Assembly (NCBI GenBank): GCA_905221605.1
Contig: CAJNDS010002228.1
Location: forward strand, 248,001-312,000
DNA: 64,000 nucleotides
Source: Symbiodinium natans
Taxonomy: Eukaryota > Sar > Dinophyceae > Suessiales > Symbiodiniaceae
Reading direction: 5' to 3'
Shown: positions 20,844 to 32,802 of the stretch, in pieces
How positions within the stretch are numbered: the first letter of the stretch is position 1
Layout: each line of letters begins with the position of its first letter
Translations under genes and position numbers: made by a program
Notes under the pieces: model-generated
The model's database searches: none
What the model was told of the DNA's origin: nothing
The model's input: the letters and a program-made list of their open reading frames with translations, nothing else

Positions 20844-22215
20844 GCTGCGCTCGACGCCCTTGGTGGTCACGCTGGCGCAGTCGCCGCGCGCCGAGCGCAG
20901 GGGGTGGAGGGAACCGGGGCCTGGGGGGCCTGCCTGCGAGGGTTTAGGGTTTAGGGTTGAGGGTTGAGGGTTTAGGGTTTAGGGTTTAGGGTTCAGTCCT
21001 AATCACCTACACGTATCCCTAATCCCAAACCATCAACCCCTGAACAGCCTGAACCCGAAAGCCGAAACCCTCAAACCGAACCCTGCGCTCCGAAACCCCA
21101 GGTTAAAGTTTAGGGTTCAGGGTTCAGGGTTCAGGGTTTTGGAGTTTGGGTGTTGGGTTTTGAGGGTACCCGAAACCCTAGGCCCGTTTCAGGGCCAAAG
21201 GTGCGAAGCCCTTGAACCCTGAACCCTAGAGCCTGAACCCTAAACCCCAAGGAAGGTTTGAAGCCCGACAGCCCTAAGCTAAAAAGCCCGAACACCACAG
21301 TCCCCTAAACCCTAAACCCTAAACCCTAAGTCCTAAACCCTAAGCCCTAAACCCTAAACCCTAAACCCTCAACCCTAAACCCCAAACCCCAAACCCTAAA
21401 CCCTAAACCCTAAACCCTAAACCCTAAACCCTAAACCCTGAATCCCAAGCCCCAGGTTCTGCAGCCACTCCTGGCAGCGCTGCTGCGATTCGGAGCTCTA
21501 TGGTCCCCAGGGCCTGGGGCCCAAGAGGAGGATTCAGGGTTTAGGGTTTAGGGTTTAGGGTTTAGCGTTTAGGGTTTAGGGTTTAGGGTTCAGGGTTTAG
21601 GGTTTAGTTAGGGTTCAGGGTTTAGGGTTCAGGGTTTAGGGTTTAGTTAGGGTTCAGGGTTCAGGGTTCAGGGTTCAGGGTTTAGGGTTTAGTTAGGGTT
21701 CAGGGTTCAGGGTTCAGGGTTCAGGGTTCAGGGTTTAGGGTTTAGTTAGGGTTCAGGGTTTAGGGTTCAGGGTTTAGGGTTCAGGGTTTAGGGTTCAGGG
21801 TTTAGGTTTCAGGGTTTAGGGTTTAAGGTTTCGGGTTCAGGGTTTTGGGTTGAGGGTTAGGGGTTCCTGTACACCCTAGCCCTGTAAACCCTGTAAACCA
21901 CTGTTAACTGCATGATGTGTGAACGGTCGAAGCTAGGATTATTCTAAGAAATTACATGAAAGGCGCGTGTCATAGCACTCCGTGCCTTTTAATACAATTT
22001 AACAGGGGGAAGCAGATGGTGACATGAACGAACTCAGAGTCAGAACTCCGGCACCAGCCTCTACACCCTAAACCCGAAACCCCTAATCCCTTACACCCCT
22101 CAACCCTGAACCCTGAACCCTGAACCCTAAACCCTAAACCCTAAACCCTAAACCCTAAACCCTAAACCCTAAACCCTAAACCCTAAACCTTAAACCCTAA
22201 ACCCTAAACCCTAGC
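20844..22215. repeat. Degenerate telomere-like sequence with small GC-rich islands
   Basis: Blocks of TTTAGGG/TTCAGGG (20940-20995, 21108-21150, 21535-21860) and CCCTAAA (21300-21440, 22060-22212). The GC-rich islands at 20844-20940 and 21455-21535 are open in more than one frame and may be exons, but I cannot pick a frame. 21535-21860 is a long TTCAGGG/TTTAGGG/TTTAGTTAGGG array. Confidence 0.8.
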
Positions 22216-22221
22216 CACCAG

Positions 22222-22800
22222 GGGATGTTAGCTGCTGGCGCGACGGGCGCACCTATGAAAACTGCTGTGGTGAAGGCAGAACGGAGGCCTGGGTTTGGGG
22301 CGTCGTGGGGTTTAGGGGCTTAAAACTCTAATCTTCAACCCTAAGAAACCCTAAACCCTAAACCCTAAACCCGAAACCCTAAACCTAAACCCTAAACCCC
22401 AAACCCTAAACCCTAAACCCTAGTCGTGTCTCTCTCGCCCCTTCCGAACACTTGGAGGCGACCGGGGGCGAGCACCAGGCTCACGAGACGGGCTCTGAGG
22501 ACTCGTTGCGCTTCAGGGGTTTAGGGTTTAGGGGTTAGGGTTTGAAACCTGCGTCGCAGACTCGAAATTCTACAAAACCCTGCAAGGTTTAGGGTGTAGG
22601 GGTTAGGGTTTAGACTTTAGAGTTTAGGGTTTAGGGTTTCGGGTTCAGGGTTTAGGGCCCCAAAATCCCCATAAACCCTTTAGACCCGAATATCCTGAGG
22701 ACTCGCATAAATCCCCAAAACCACACCCCGCCCTGAGGAGGAGCCTTTCGTGGCTGAGGACTTCATGAGTGCGCGGCCGGGCCAAAACTACCTCCACCCC
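22222..22800 (+). CDS. Unidentified multi-exon gene (three exons read)
   Basis: Three + strand islands. 22222-about 22308 reads DVSCWRDGRTYENCCGEGRT and then EAW; Cys-rich CW..G.TYE.CC motifs of this kind occur in secreted proteins of dinoflagellates as far as I recall. 22424-22515 reads RVSLAPSEHLEATGGEHQAH then ETGSEDSLRF. 22738-about 22800 reads EEPFVAEDFMSARPGQNYLH. The first two follow CCCTAAA blocks that end in AG and are themselves followed at once by GGGTTTAG. All three read on the same strand, but I cannot prove they are one gene. Function unknown. Confidence 0.42.
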
Positions 22801-22817
22801 CCCCCCCCCCCCTCCCC

Positions 22818-23090
22818 GTTTAGGGTTTAGGGTTTATAGTTTAGCGCCTAAACTAAAAACGTCTATAGTTTAGGAGCCACTCTTTATAGTTTAGCGCCTA
22901 AACTATAAACGTCTATAGTTTCGGAGCCATTCTTTATAGTTTAGCGCCTAAACTATAAAAGTTTACACGCCTAAACTATAAACGTCTATAATCTAAGAGC
23001 CCCTCTTTATAGTTTAGCGCCTAAACTATAAACGTTTACAGTTTAGGAGCCCCTCTTTATAGTTTAGCGCTTAAACTATAAACGTTTAGG
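22818..23090. repeat. ~57-bp satellite with palindromic core, about five units
   Basis: The unit TTTATAGTTTAGCGCCTAAA followed by CTATAAACGTCTATAGTTTA and GGAGCCACTC. The core TATAGTTTAG-CGC-CTAAACTATA has perfect 10-base arms. It merges at its right end into a run of seven TTTAGGG units (23080-23135). Confidence 0.92.
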
Positions 23091-23202
23091 GTTTAGGGTT
23101 TAGGGTTTAGGGTTTAGGGTTTAGGGTTTAGGGTTTAGTACGAGGGACCTTTATGTACTATTTGGCGCGTGGCTTGCTGCCTACCACACAACATACTTAA
23201 TT

Positions 23203-26200
23203 TAAGAATTTAAGGAATTTAAGGTTTTTTTAAAATTTAAAAAAGCCCTTTTTAAATTTTAAAAAAACCTTGAATTCCTTAAATTCCTAAATACCTAATT
23301 TAGGAATTTAAGGAATTTAAGGTTTTTTTTTATAAATTTAAAAAGGCCCTTTTTAAAATTTAAAAAATTTAAAAAGGCCCTTTTTAAAATTACAAAAAAC
23401 CTTAAATTCCTTAAATTCCTAAATAGCTAATTTAGGAATTTAAGGAATTTAAGGAATTTAAGGTTTTTTTAAAATTTAAAAAAGGGCCGGCCCAACAATT
23501 TTATTTACGCAATTTCAGATTTTAAGGAATTTAAGGTTTTTTTAAAATTTAAAAAGGCCCTTTTTAAAATTTAAAAAATTTAAAAAGGCCCTTTTTAAAA
23601 TTTAAAAAAACCTTAAATTCCTTAAATTCCTTAAATTCTTAAATTAGGTAAATAAAATTATTCGACCGGCCCTTTTTTAAGTTTTAAAAAAACCTTAAAT
23701 TCCTTAAATTCCTTAAATTCTTAAATACCTAATTTAAGAATTTAAGGAATTTAAGGTTTTTTTAAAATTTAAAAAGGCCCTTTTTAAAATTTAAAAAAAT
23801 TGAAAAGGCCCTTTTTAAATTTTAAAAAAACCTTGAATTCCTTAAATTCCTAAATAGCTAATTTAGGAATTTACGGAATTTAAGGTTTGTTTAAAATTTA
23901 AAAAAGGGCCGGCCCAACAATTTTATTTACGCAATTTCAGAATTTAAGGAATTTAAGGTTTTTTTAAAATTTAAAAAGGCCCTTTTTAAAATTTAAAAAA
24001 ATTAAAAGGCCCTTTTTAAAATTTAAAAAAACCTTAAATTCCTTAAATTCCTAAATAGCTAATTTAGGAATTTAAGGAATTTAAGGAATTTAAGGTTTTT
24101 TTAAAATTTAAAAAAGGGCCGGCCCAACAATTTTATTTACGCAATTTCAGAATTTAAGGAATTTAAGGTTTTTTTAAAATTTAAAAAGGCCCTTTTTAAA
24201 ATTTAAAAAATTTAAAAGGCCCTTTTTAAAATTTAAAAAATTTAAAAAGTCCCTTTTTAAAATTTAAAAAAACCTTAAATTCCTTAAATTCCTAAATTAG
24301 GTAAATAAAATTATTCGACCGGCTTAAATTTTAAAAAACCTTAAATTCCTTAAATTCCTTAAATTCTTAAATGCCTAATTTAAGAATTTAAGGAATTTAA
24401 GTTTTTTTTTTAAATTTAAAAAGGCCCTTTTTAAAATTTAAAAAAATTAAAAAGGCCCTTTTTAAATTTTAAAAAAACCTTAAATTCCTTAAATTCCTAA
24501 ATAGCTAACTTAGGAATTTAAGGAATTTAAGGTTTTTTTAAAATTTAAAAAAGGGCCGGCCCAACAATTTTATTTACGCAATTTCAGAATTTAAGGAATT
24601 TAAGGTTTTTAAAATTTAAAAAGGGCCTTTTTAAAATTTAAAAAAATTTAAAAAGGCCCTTTTAAAATTTAAAAAAACCTTAAATTCCTTAAATTCCTAA
24701 ATAGCTAATTTAGGAATTTAAGGAATTTAAGGAATTTAAGGTTTTTTTAAAATTTAAAAAAGGGCCGGCCCAACAATTTTATTTACGCAATTTCAGAATT
24801 TAAGGAATTTAAGGTTTTTTTAAAATTTAAAAAGGCCCTTTTTAAAATTTAAAAAATTTAAAAAGGCCCTTTTTAAAATTTAAAAAAATTTAAAAAGGCC
24901 CTTTTTAAAATTTAAAAAAACCTTAAATTCCTTAAATTCCTTAAATTCCTAAATTAGGTAAATAAAATTATTCGACCGGCCCTTTTTCAAATTTTAAAAA
25001 AACCTTAAATTCCTTAAATTCCTTAAATTCCTAAATACCTAATTTAGGAATTTAAGGAATTTAAGGTTTTTTAAAATTTAAAAAGGCCCTTTTTAAAATT
25101 TAAAAAATTTAAAAAGGCCCTTTTTAAAATTTAAAAAAACCTTAAATTCCTTAAATTCCTAAATAGCTAATTTAGGAATTTAAGGAATTTAAGGAATTTA
25201 AGGTTTTTTTAAAATTTAAAAAAGGGCCGGCCCAACAATTTTATTTACGCAATTTCAGAATTTAAGGAATTTAAGGTTTTTTTAAAATTTAAAAAGGGCC
25301 TTTTTAAAATTTAAAAAATTTAAAAAGGCCCTTTTTAAAATGTAAAAAAACCTTAAATTCCTTAAATTCCTTAAATTCTTAAATTAGGTAAATAAAATTA
25401 TTCGACCGGCCCTTTTTTAAATTTTAAAAAAACCTTAAATTCCTTAAATTCCTTAAATTCTTAAATACCTAATTTAAGAATTTAAGGAATTTAAGGTTTT
25501 TTTAAAATTTAAAAAGGCCCTTTTTAAAATTTAAAAAAATTAAAAAGGCCCTTTTTAAATTTTAGAAAAACCTTAAATTCCTTAAATTCCTAAATAGCTA
25601 ATTTAGGAATTTAAGGAATTTAAGGAATTTAAGGTTTTTTTAAAATTTAAAAAAGGGCCGGCCCAACAATTTTATTTACGCAATTTCAGAATTTAAGGAA
25701 TTTAAGGTTTTTTTAAAATTTAAAAAGGCCCTTTTTAAAATTTGAAAACTTTAAAAAGGCCCTTTTTAAAATTTAAAAAAACCTTAAATTCCTTAAATTC
25801 CTAAATAGCTAATTTAGGAATTTAAGGAATTTAAGGAATTTAAGGAATTTAAGGTTTTTTTAAAATTTAAAAAAGGGCCGGCCCAACAATTTTATTTACG
25901 CAATTTCAGAATTTAAGGAATTTAAGGTTTTTTTAAAATTTGAAAAGGCCCTTTTGAAAATTTAAAAAATTTAAAAGGCCCTTTTTAAAATTTAAAAAAT
26001 TTAAAAAGTCCCTTTTTAAAATTTAAAAAAAACCTTAAATTCCTTAAATTCCTTAAATTCCTAAATTAGGTAAATAAAATTATTCGACCGGCCCTTTTTT
26101 AAATTTTAAAAAAACCTTAAATTCCTTAAATTCCTTAAATTCTTAAATGCCTAATTTAAGAATTTAAGGAATTTAAGTTTTTTTTTAAAATTTAAAAAGG

Positions 26201-27990
26201 CCCTTTTTAAAATTTAAAAACATTAAAAAGGCCCTTTTTAAATTTTAAAAAAAACCTTAAATTCCTTAAATTCCTAAATAGCTAATTTAGGAATTTAAGG
26301 AATTTAAGGAATTTAAGGTTTTTTTAAAATTTAAAAAAGGGCCGGCCCAACAATTTTATTTACGCAATTTCAGAATTTAAGGAATTTAAGGTTTTTAAAA
26401 TTTAAAAAGGCCCTTTTGAAAGTTTAAAAAAATTTAAAAAGGCCCTTTTTAAAATGTAAAAAAACCTTAAATTCCTTAAATTCCTAAATAGCTAATTTAG
26501 GAATTTGAGGAATTTAAGGAATTTAAGGTTTTTTTAAAATTTAAAAAAGGGCCGGCCCAACAATTTTATTTACGCAATTTCAGAATTTAAGGAATTTAAG
26601 GTTTTTTTAAAATTTAAAAAGGCCCTTTTTAAAATTCAAAAAAATTTAAAAAGGCACTTTTTAAAATCTAAAAAATTTAAAAAGGCCCTTTTTAAAATTT
26701 AAAAAAACCTTAAATTCCTTAAATTCCTTAAATTCCTAAATTAGGTAAATAAAATTATTCGACCGGCCCTTTTTTAATTTTTAAAAAAAACCTTAAATTC
26801 CTTAAATTCCTTAAATTCCTAAATACCTAATTTAAGAATTTAAGGAATTTAAGGTTTTTTTAAGATTTAAACAGGCCCTTTTTAAAATTTAAAAAAATTT
26901 AAAAAGGCCCTTTTTAAAATTTAAAAAAACCTTAAATTCCTTAAATTCCTAAATAGCTAATTTAGGAATTTAAGGAATTTAAGGAATTTAAGGTTTTTTT
27001 AAAATTTAAAAAAGGGCCGGCCCAACAATTTTATTTACGCAATTTCAGAATTTAAGGAATTTAAGGTTTTTTTAAAATTTAAAAAGGCACTTTTTAAAAT
27101 TTAAAAAATTTAAAAAGTCCCTTTTTAAAATTTAAAAAAACCTTAAATTCCTTAAATTCCTGAAATTCTTAAATTAGGTAAATAAAATTATTCGACCGGC
27201 CCTTTTTCAAATTTTAAAAAAACCTTAAATTCCTTAAATTCCTTAAATTCTTAAATACCTAATTTAAGAATTTAAGGAATTTAAGGTTTTTTTAATTTAA
27301 AAGTGCCCTTTTTAAAATTTAAAAAATTTAAAAAGGCCCTTTTTAAAATTTAAAAAAACCTTAAATTCCTTAAATTCCTAAATAGCTAATTTAGGAATTT
27401 AAGGAATTTAAGGAATTTAAGGTTTTTTTTAAAATTTAAAAAAGGGCCGGCCCAACAATTTTATTTACGCAAGTTCAGAATTTAAGGAATTTAAGGTTTT
27501 TTTAAAATTTAAAAAGGCCCTTTTTAAAATTCAAAAAAAACTTAAATTCCTTAAATTCCTTAAATTCCTAAATTAAGTAAATAAAATTATTCGACCGGCC
27601 CTTTTTTAAATTTTAAAAAAACCTTAAATTCCTTAAATTCCTTAAATTCTTAAATACCTAATTTAAGAATTTAAGGAATTTAAGGTTTTTTTAAAATTTA
27701 AAAAGGCCCTTTTTAAAATTTAAAAAAATTAAAAAGGCCCTTTTTAAATTTTAGAAAAACCTTAAATTCCTTAAATTCCAAAATAGCTAATTTAGGAATT
27801 TAGGGAATTTAAGGAATTTAAGGTTTTTTTAAAATTTAAAAAAGGGCCGGCCCAACAATTTTATTTACGCAATTTCAGAATTTAAGGAATTTAAGGTTTT
27901 TTTAAAATTTAAAAAGGCCCTTTTTAAAATTTAAAAAAATTAAAAAGGCCCTTTTTAAAATTTAAAAATTCCTTAAATTCCTTAAATTCC
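23203..27990. repeat. AT-rich palindromic satellite, array B
   Basis: Same units as array A but about 4.8 kb long, so the number of units changed after (or during) the duplication. Markers GGGCCGGCCCAACAATTTTA and ATTATTCGACCGGCCC alternate irregularly. Confidence 0.95.
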
Positions 27991-28000
27991 TAAATTAGAA

Positions 28001-28468
28001 AGGATTTTAAGGTTTTTAAAAGGCTTTTAAATGCCTTAAAACCTTTAAAAAGTCAAATGGGGAGGGTCCCGGGGCCCCCGGACTCAATTGAATTTTTTAA
28101 AAACCTTAAAAACCTTAAAATCCTTAAAAAATCAAATGGGGAGGGCCGAGCCATTTAGTTTTTTAAGGATTTTAAGGTTTTTCAAAGGCTTTTAAAACTC
28201 TTAAAATCCTTAAAAAACTAAATGGCTCGGCCCTCCCCATTTGATTGTTCAAGGATTTTAAGGCTTTTAAGGTTTTTAAAAAATTCAATTGGGTCCGGGG
28301 GAGAGATGCGCGGCTCGATTTGGCCAAATTTTGCCCGGAGGCTGCCCGGCAAAATTTGGCCAAATCGAGCCGCGCATTTCTCATCGCGTACGAAGAGCAG
28401 TCCGATTTGGCCAAATTTTGCCCGCAGGCTGCCCGGCAAAAATTGGCCAAATCGAGCCGCGCCTTTCT
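28001..28468. repeat. Long inverted repeat and hairpin pair, copy B
   Basis: Counterpart of 14641-15107 at an offset of 13361 bases, with almost no base changes. Confidence 0.9.
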
Positions 28469-29831
28469 GGAGGCCCGAAATTATTTAAAATATTTTAATT
28501 ATCGAAATTTTCATAAATTCCACCCGAATTTAAATATTGGAGGCCCGAAATTCGTTGTATTTCTTTGCGCAAAAGGAAATAACACAAGGAAATGATGTTA
28601 CATGTATCCAAAATTAGGATGTCCTTTTTTTCCTTTTTCTGTAGCAAAACCCACCTGAAAAGGACACCCCCACGAGAGATCTCTATCTTTTGGAAACCTT
28701 GAAGGAAAAGGTGCTTCTTTGTCCACTCTCGCCTTTCGTTCGTTTCATTCTCTGTCCCCTTTGCCATTTAAATATGAAAAATTCAAATGATGTATAATAT
28801 GTAAAGAAGGGCGTCCAAGATGTTTAGAGTGTTTCCGGTGTCCTTTTCTTCCTGTTTCTGTAGCAAAACCCCACCTTAGAAGGACACCCACACCAGAGAC
28901 TCCGATGTTTTGGAAGTCTTGAAGGGAAGGCACTCGCGTTTTCCACTGTGGCTTTCCTTTCGTTTTATTTTTTGTGCAGGAGGAAATAAGAGACAGAAAT
29001 GATGTTACATGTATCCAAAATTAGGGTGTCCTTCTCTTCTTTTTTCTGTAACAAGACCCACCTTAAATGGACACCCACACCGGAGACCTCTATTTTTTGG
29101 AAACCTTGAAAAAAAGGTGCTTCTTTGTCCACTCTCACCTTTCGTTCGTTTCATTTCCTGTCCCCTTTTTTCGTTTACATATGAAATATGTAGGGGAAGG
29201 CGCGGCTCGATTTGGCCAAATTTTGCCGGGCAGGCTCCGGGCAAAATTTGGCCAAATCGGGCTGCTCTTCGTATGCGATGAGAAATGCGCGGCTCGATTT
29301 GGCCAAATTTTGCCGGGCAGCCTCCGGGCAAAATTTGGCCAAATCGAGCCGCGCATTTCTCATCGCATACGAAGAGCAGCCCGATTTGGCCAAATTTTGC
29401 CCGCAGGCTGCCCGGCAAAATTTGGCCATATCGAGCCGCGCCTTTCTGGAGGCCCGAAATTATTTAAACTATTTTAATTATTGAAATTTTTATAAATTCC
29501 ACCCGAATTTAAATCTTGGAGGCCCGAAATTCGTTGTATTTCTTGGCGCAAAAGGAAATAACACAAGGAAATGATGTTACATGTATCCAAAATTAGGATG
29601 TACTTTTCTTCTTTTTCTGTAGGAAAACCCACCTGAAAAGGACACCCCCACGAGAGATCTCCATCTTTTGGAAACCTTGAAGGAAAAGGTGCTTCTTTGT
29701 CCACTCTCGCCTTTCGTTCGTTTCATTCTCTGTCCCCTTTGCCATTTAAATATGAAAAATTCAAATAGTGTATAGTATGTAAAGAAGGGCGTCCAAGATG
29801 TTTAGAGTGTTTCCGGTGTCCTTTTCTTCCT
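28469..29831. repeat. Dispersed modules and hairpin cluster, copy B
   Basis: Counterpart of 15108-16470, with module starts at about 28595, 29001 and 29573 and hairpins at 29199-29444. One hairpin arm carries a change (GGCCATATCGAGCC in place of GGCCAAATCGAGCC), the sort of difference that could be used to tell the copies apart. Confidence 0.85.
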
Positions 29832-30910
29832 GTTTCTGTAGCAAAGCCCCATCCTAAAAGGACACCCACACCAGAGACTCCGATGTTTTGGAAGCCTTGA
29901 AGGGAAGGCACTCGCGTTTTCCACTGTGGCTTTCCTTTCATTCTATTCTTTGTGCAGGAGGAAATACGAGACAGAAATGATGTTACATGTATCCAAAATT
30001 CGGGCCACCTTAAATGGACACCCACACCGGAAACCTCTTTTTTTGGAAACCTTGAAAAAAGGGTGCTTCTTTGTCCACCTTCACCTTTCGTTCGTTTCAT
30101 TGTCTGTCCCCTTTGTCGTTTACATATGAAAAAATTAAGATCGTATTTCAAGAAGGGCGTCCAAGATGTTTAGAGTGTTTCGGGCGTCCTTTTCTTCCTT
30201 TTTCTGTAGTAAAAAGCTCCTTAAAAGGACACCCACACCAGAGACTCCGATGTTTTGGAAGCCTTGAAGGGAAGGTGCTCGCGTTTTCCACTGTGGCCTT
30301 CCTTTCGTTCCATTCTTTGCGCAAGAAGAAATAAGAGACAGAAATAATGTTACATGTATCCAAAATTAGGGTTTGTTTTTCTTCTTTTGTCTGTAACAAG
30401 ACCCACCTTAAATGGACACCCACACTGGAGACCTCTAGTTTTTGGAAACCTTGCAAAAAGGTGCTTCTTTGTCCACTCTCACAGGACACCCACGCCAGAG
30501 ACTCCGATGTTTTGGAAAGCTTGAAGGAAAGGCAACCGCTTTTCCACTGTGGCCTCCCTTTCGTTCTATTCTTTGCTCAAGAGGAAATACAGAAAGAAGT
30601 GATGTTACATGTATCCAAAGTTAGTGTCCTTCTTCTTTTTCTGTAACAAGACCCACCTTAAAAGGACACGCCCACCGGAGACCTCCATTTTTGGGATACC
30701 CTGAAAGAAAGCAGCCCGAAGACCTAAGATTTTTCAAGAATTTACGTCCCCAAAAGACAAATCGCAAGCACCGTCCCCCTAAGATGTTTAAAGAAGTTAT
30801 GCACTCAACAGACAATTCGCAAGCACCGTCCCCCTAAGATTTTGGAAAAAGTATGCTCCCAAAAGACAAATCGCAAGCACCGTCCCCTCAAGATTTTGGA
30901 AAATATATGG
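29832..30910. repeat. Module block present only in copy B
   Basis: Three further ATGTTACATGTATCC modules (about 29980, 30347 and 30604) and a short run of the ~56-bp minisatellite (30723-30905), absent from copy A between 16470 and 16500. It looks like internal tandem expansion of the module family. Confidence 0.8.
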
Positions 30911-31894
30911 AGCTACAACAAAAGAGGTTTGCTGAAGCAGAGAGGGAGTGAGACAGGGCGAGGCATAGAGAAATGCATAGACTGTGGGACAGAGAGGGTC
31001 TCTTAGCTTCCCCCTTCTCAAGTTCATGTCAGTTTTCTTTCTTGTGGAAAAGAAAGACGAAAAGAGAAGAGAGAAGAGGAATTTACATGTTCTTCCTACC
31101 TTGTTCTTGCCCCTCCCTCTTCTCTCCCCCCTGAGCCTGTCTCTCTGGCTCTCCATCTCCTCATTTTTTTTAGGCATGAAGAGAAGTATAGACTCGATAG
31201 ACCGTGGGAGGGAGAGGGCCTCTTGGCTTGCCCATCTCTTTCTCCGTTTAGACAAGAACATAATTTGGAGAGAAGGGGGGCTGTGGCCTTCCTTTCGTTC
31301 TATTCTTTGCGCAAGAGGAAATACAGAAAGAAGTGATGTTACATGTATCCAAAATTAGGGTGTCCTTCTTCTTCTTTTTCTGTAACAAGACCCACCTTGA
31401 AAGGACACGCCCACCGGAGACCTCCATTTTTGGGATACCCTGGAAGAAAGCAGCCCGAAGACCTAAGATTTTTCAAGAATTTACGCCCCCAAAAGACAAA
31501 TCGCAAGCGCCGTCCCCCTAAGATGTTTAAAGAAGTTATGCGCTCAACAGACAATTCGCAAGCACCGTCCCCCTAAGATTTTGGAAAAAGTATGCTCCCA
31601 AAAGACAGATCGCAGGCACCGTCCCCTCAAGATTTTGGAAAATATATGCTCCCCAAAGGCAAATCGCAACAGTCCCCCTAAGGTTTTTACAAAGAGAAGC
31701 TCCCAAAAGACAGATCGCAAGCACAGCCCCCCAACAATTTTGGAAAAGCGTATGTTCCCAATCAGTTTTTCTTGTGAAAGAGAAAGACAAGAAGATAAGA
31801 GAGACGAGGAGTTTACATGTCTTCCTACCTTGTTCCTTTCTTCTTCCGGTTCGCTCGCTTGTTCTCTCTCTCTCTCTCTCTCTCTCTCGCTCTA

Positions 31895-31937
<43 letters not shown>

Positions 31938-32048
31938 CTATCTCCCTCTCGCTCTCTCCCTCTCCCTCTCCCTCTCCCTCTCCCTCTCCCTCTCCCTCTC
32001 CCTCTCCCTCTCCCTCTTCCTCCCTCTCCCTCTCCTCTCCCTCTCCCT

Positions 32049-32092
<44 letters not shown>

Positions 32093-32100
32093 TTTTTTTG
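30911..32100. repeat. Modules, minisatellite (31461-31755) and polypyrimidine tract (31862-32092), copy B
   Basis: Counterpart of about 16500-17500. The CT tract differs in length from copy A, as expected of a microsatellite. Confidence 0.85.
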
Positions 32101-32634
32101 GGCGGCATGTCTTGTAGAATTGGAAGACGAGGATAAGGGTGAGCTACAACAAAAGAGGTTTGCTGAAGCAGAGAGGGAGTGAGACAGGGCGAGGCATAGA
32201 GAAAAGCATAGACTGTGGGACAGAGAGGGTCTCTTAGCTTCCCCCTTCTCAAGTTCATGTCAGTGTTCTTTCTTGTGGAAAAGAAAGACGAAAAGAGAAG
32301 AGAGAAGAGGAATTTACATGTTCTTCCTACCTTGTTCTTGCCCCTCCCTCTTCTCTCCCCCCTGAGCCTGTCTCTCTGGCTCTCTATCTCCTCATTTTTT
32401 TAGGCATGAAGAGAAGCATAGACGCCGTAGACCGTGGAGGGAGAGGGCCTCTTGGCTTGCCCATCTCTTTCTCCGTTTAGACAAGAACATAATCTGGAGA
32501 GAAGGGGGGCTTACACCTTCTTCTCACCATGCTCCTCACTCTTCTCTCTTCCCCGCCCCCCTCTCGCGCTCTGTTTTTCTTTCTTTCAGTGGGCTTGAGG
32601 GCAAGGTTTTCCCCACCCCCACCCCCACGAATCA

Positions 32635-32678
<44 letters not shown>

Positions 32679-32763
32679 CTCACTCTCTGTCTCTGTCTTT
32701 CTTTTCTCTTCTGAGTGGTATGTCTCGTAGAACTAGAAGGGGGGGAGAGTGAGAGGAATGAAA

Positions 32764-32802
<39 letters not shown>

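Noticed and set aside
20433-20967. Frames crossing the N run
   Set aside because: Translation through unknown bases has no meaning.
11771-27990. AT-rich arrays as a replication origin, centromere or CRISPR array
   Set aside because: No spacers of unique sequence, units vary and invert, and nothing links the sequence to a centromere or origin. It is a satellite as far as the sequence shows.
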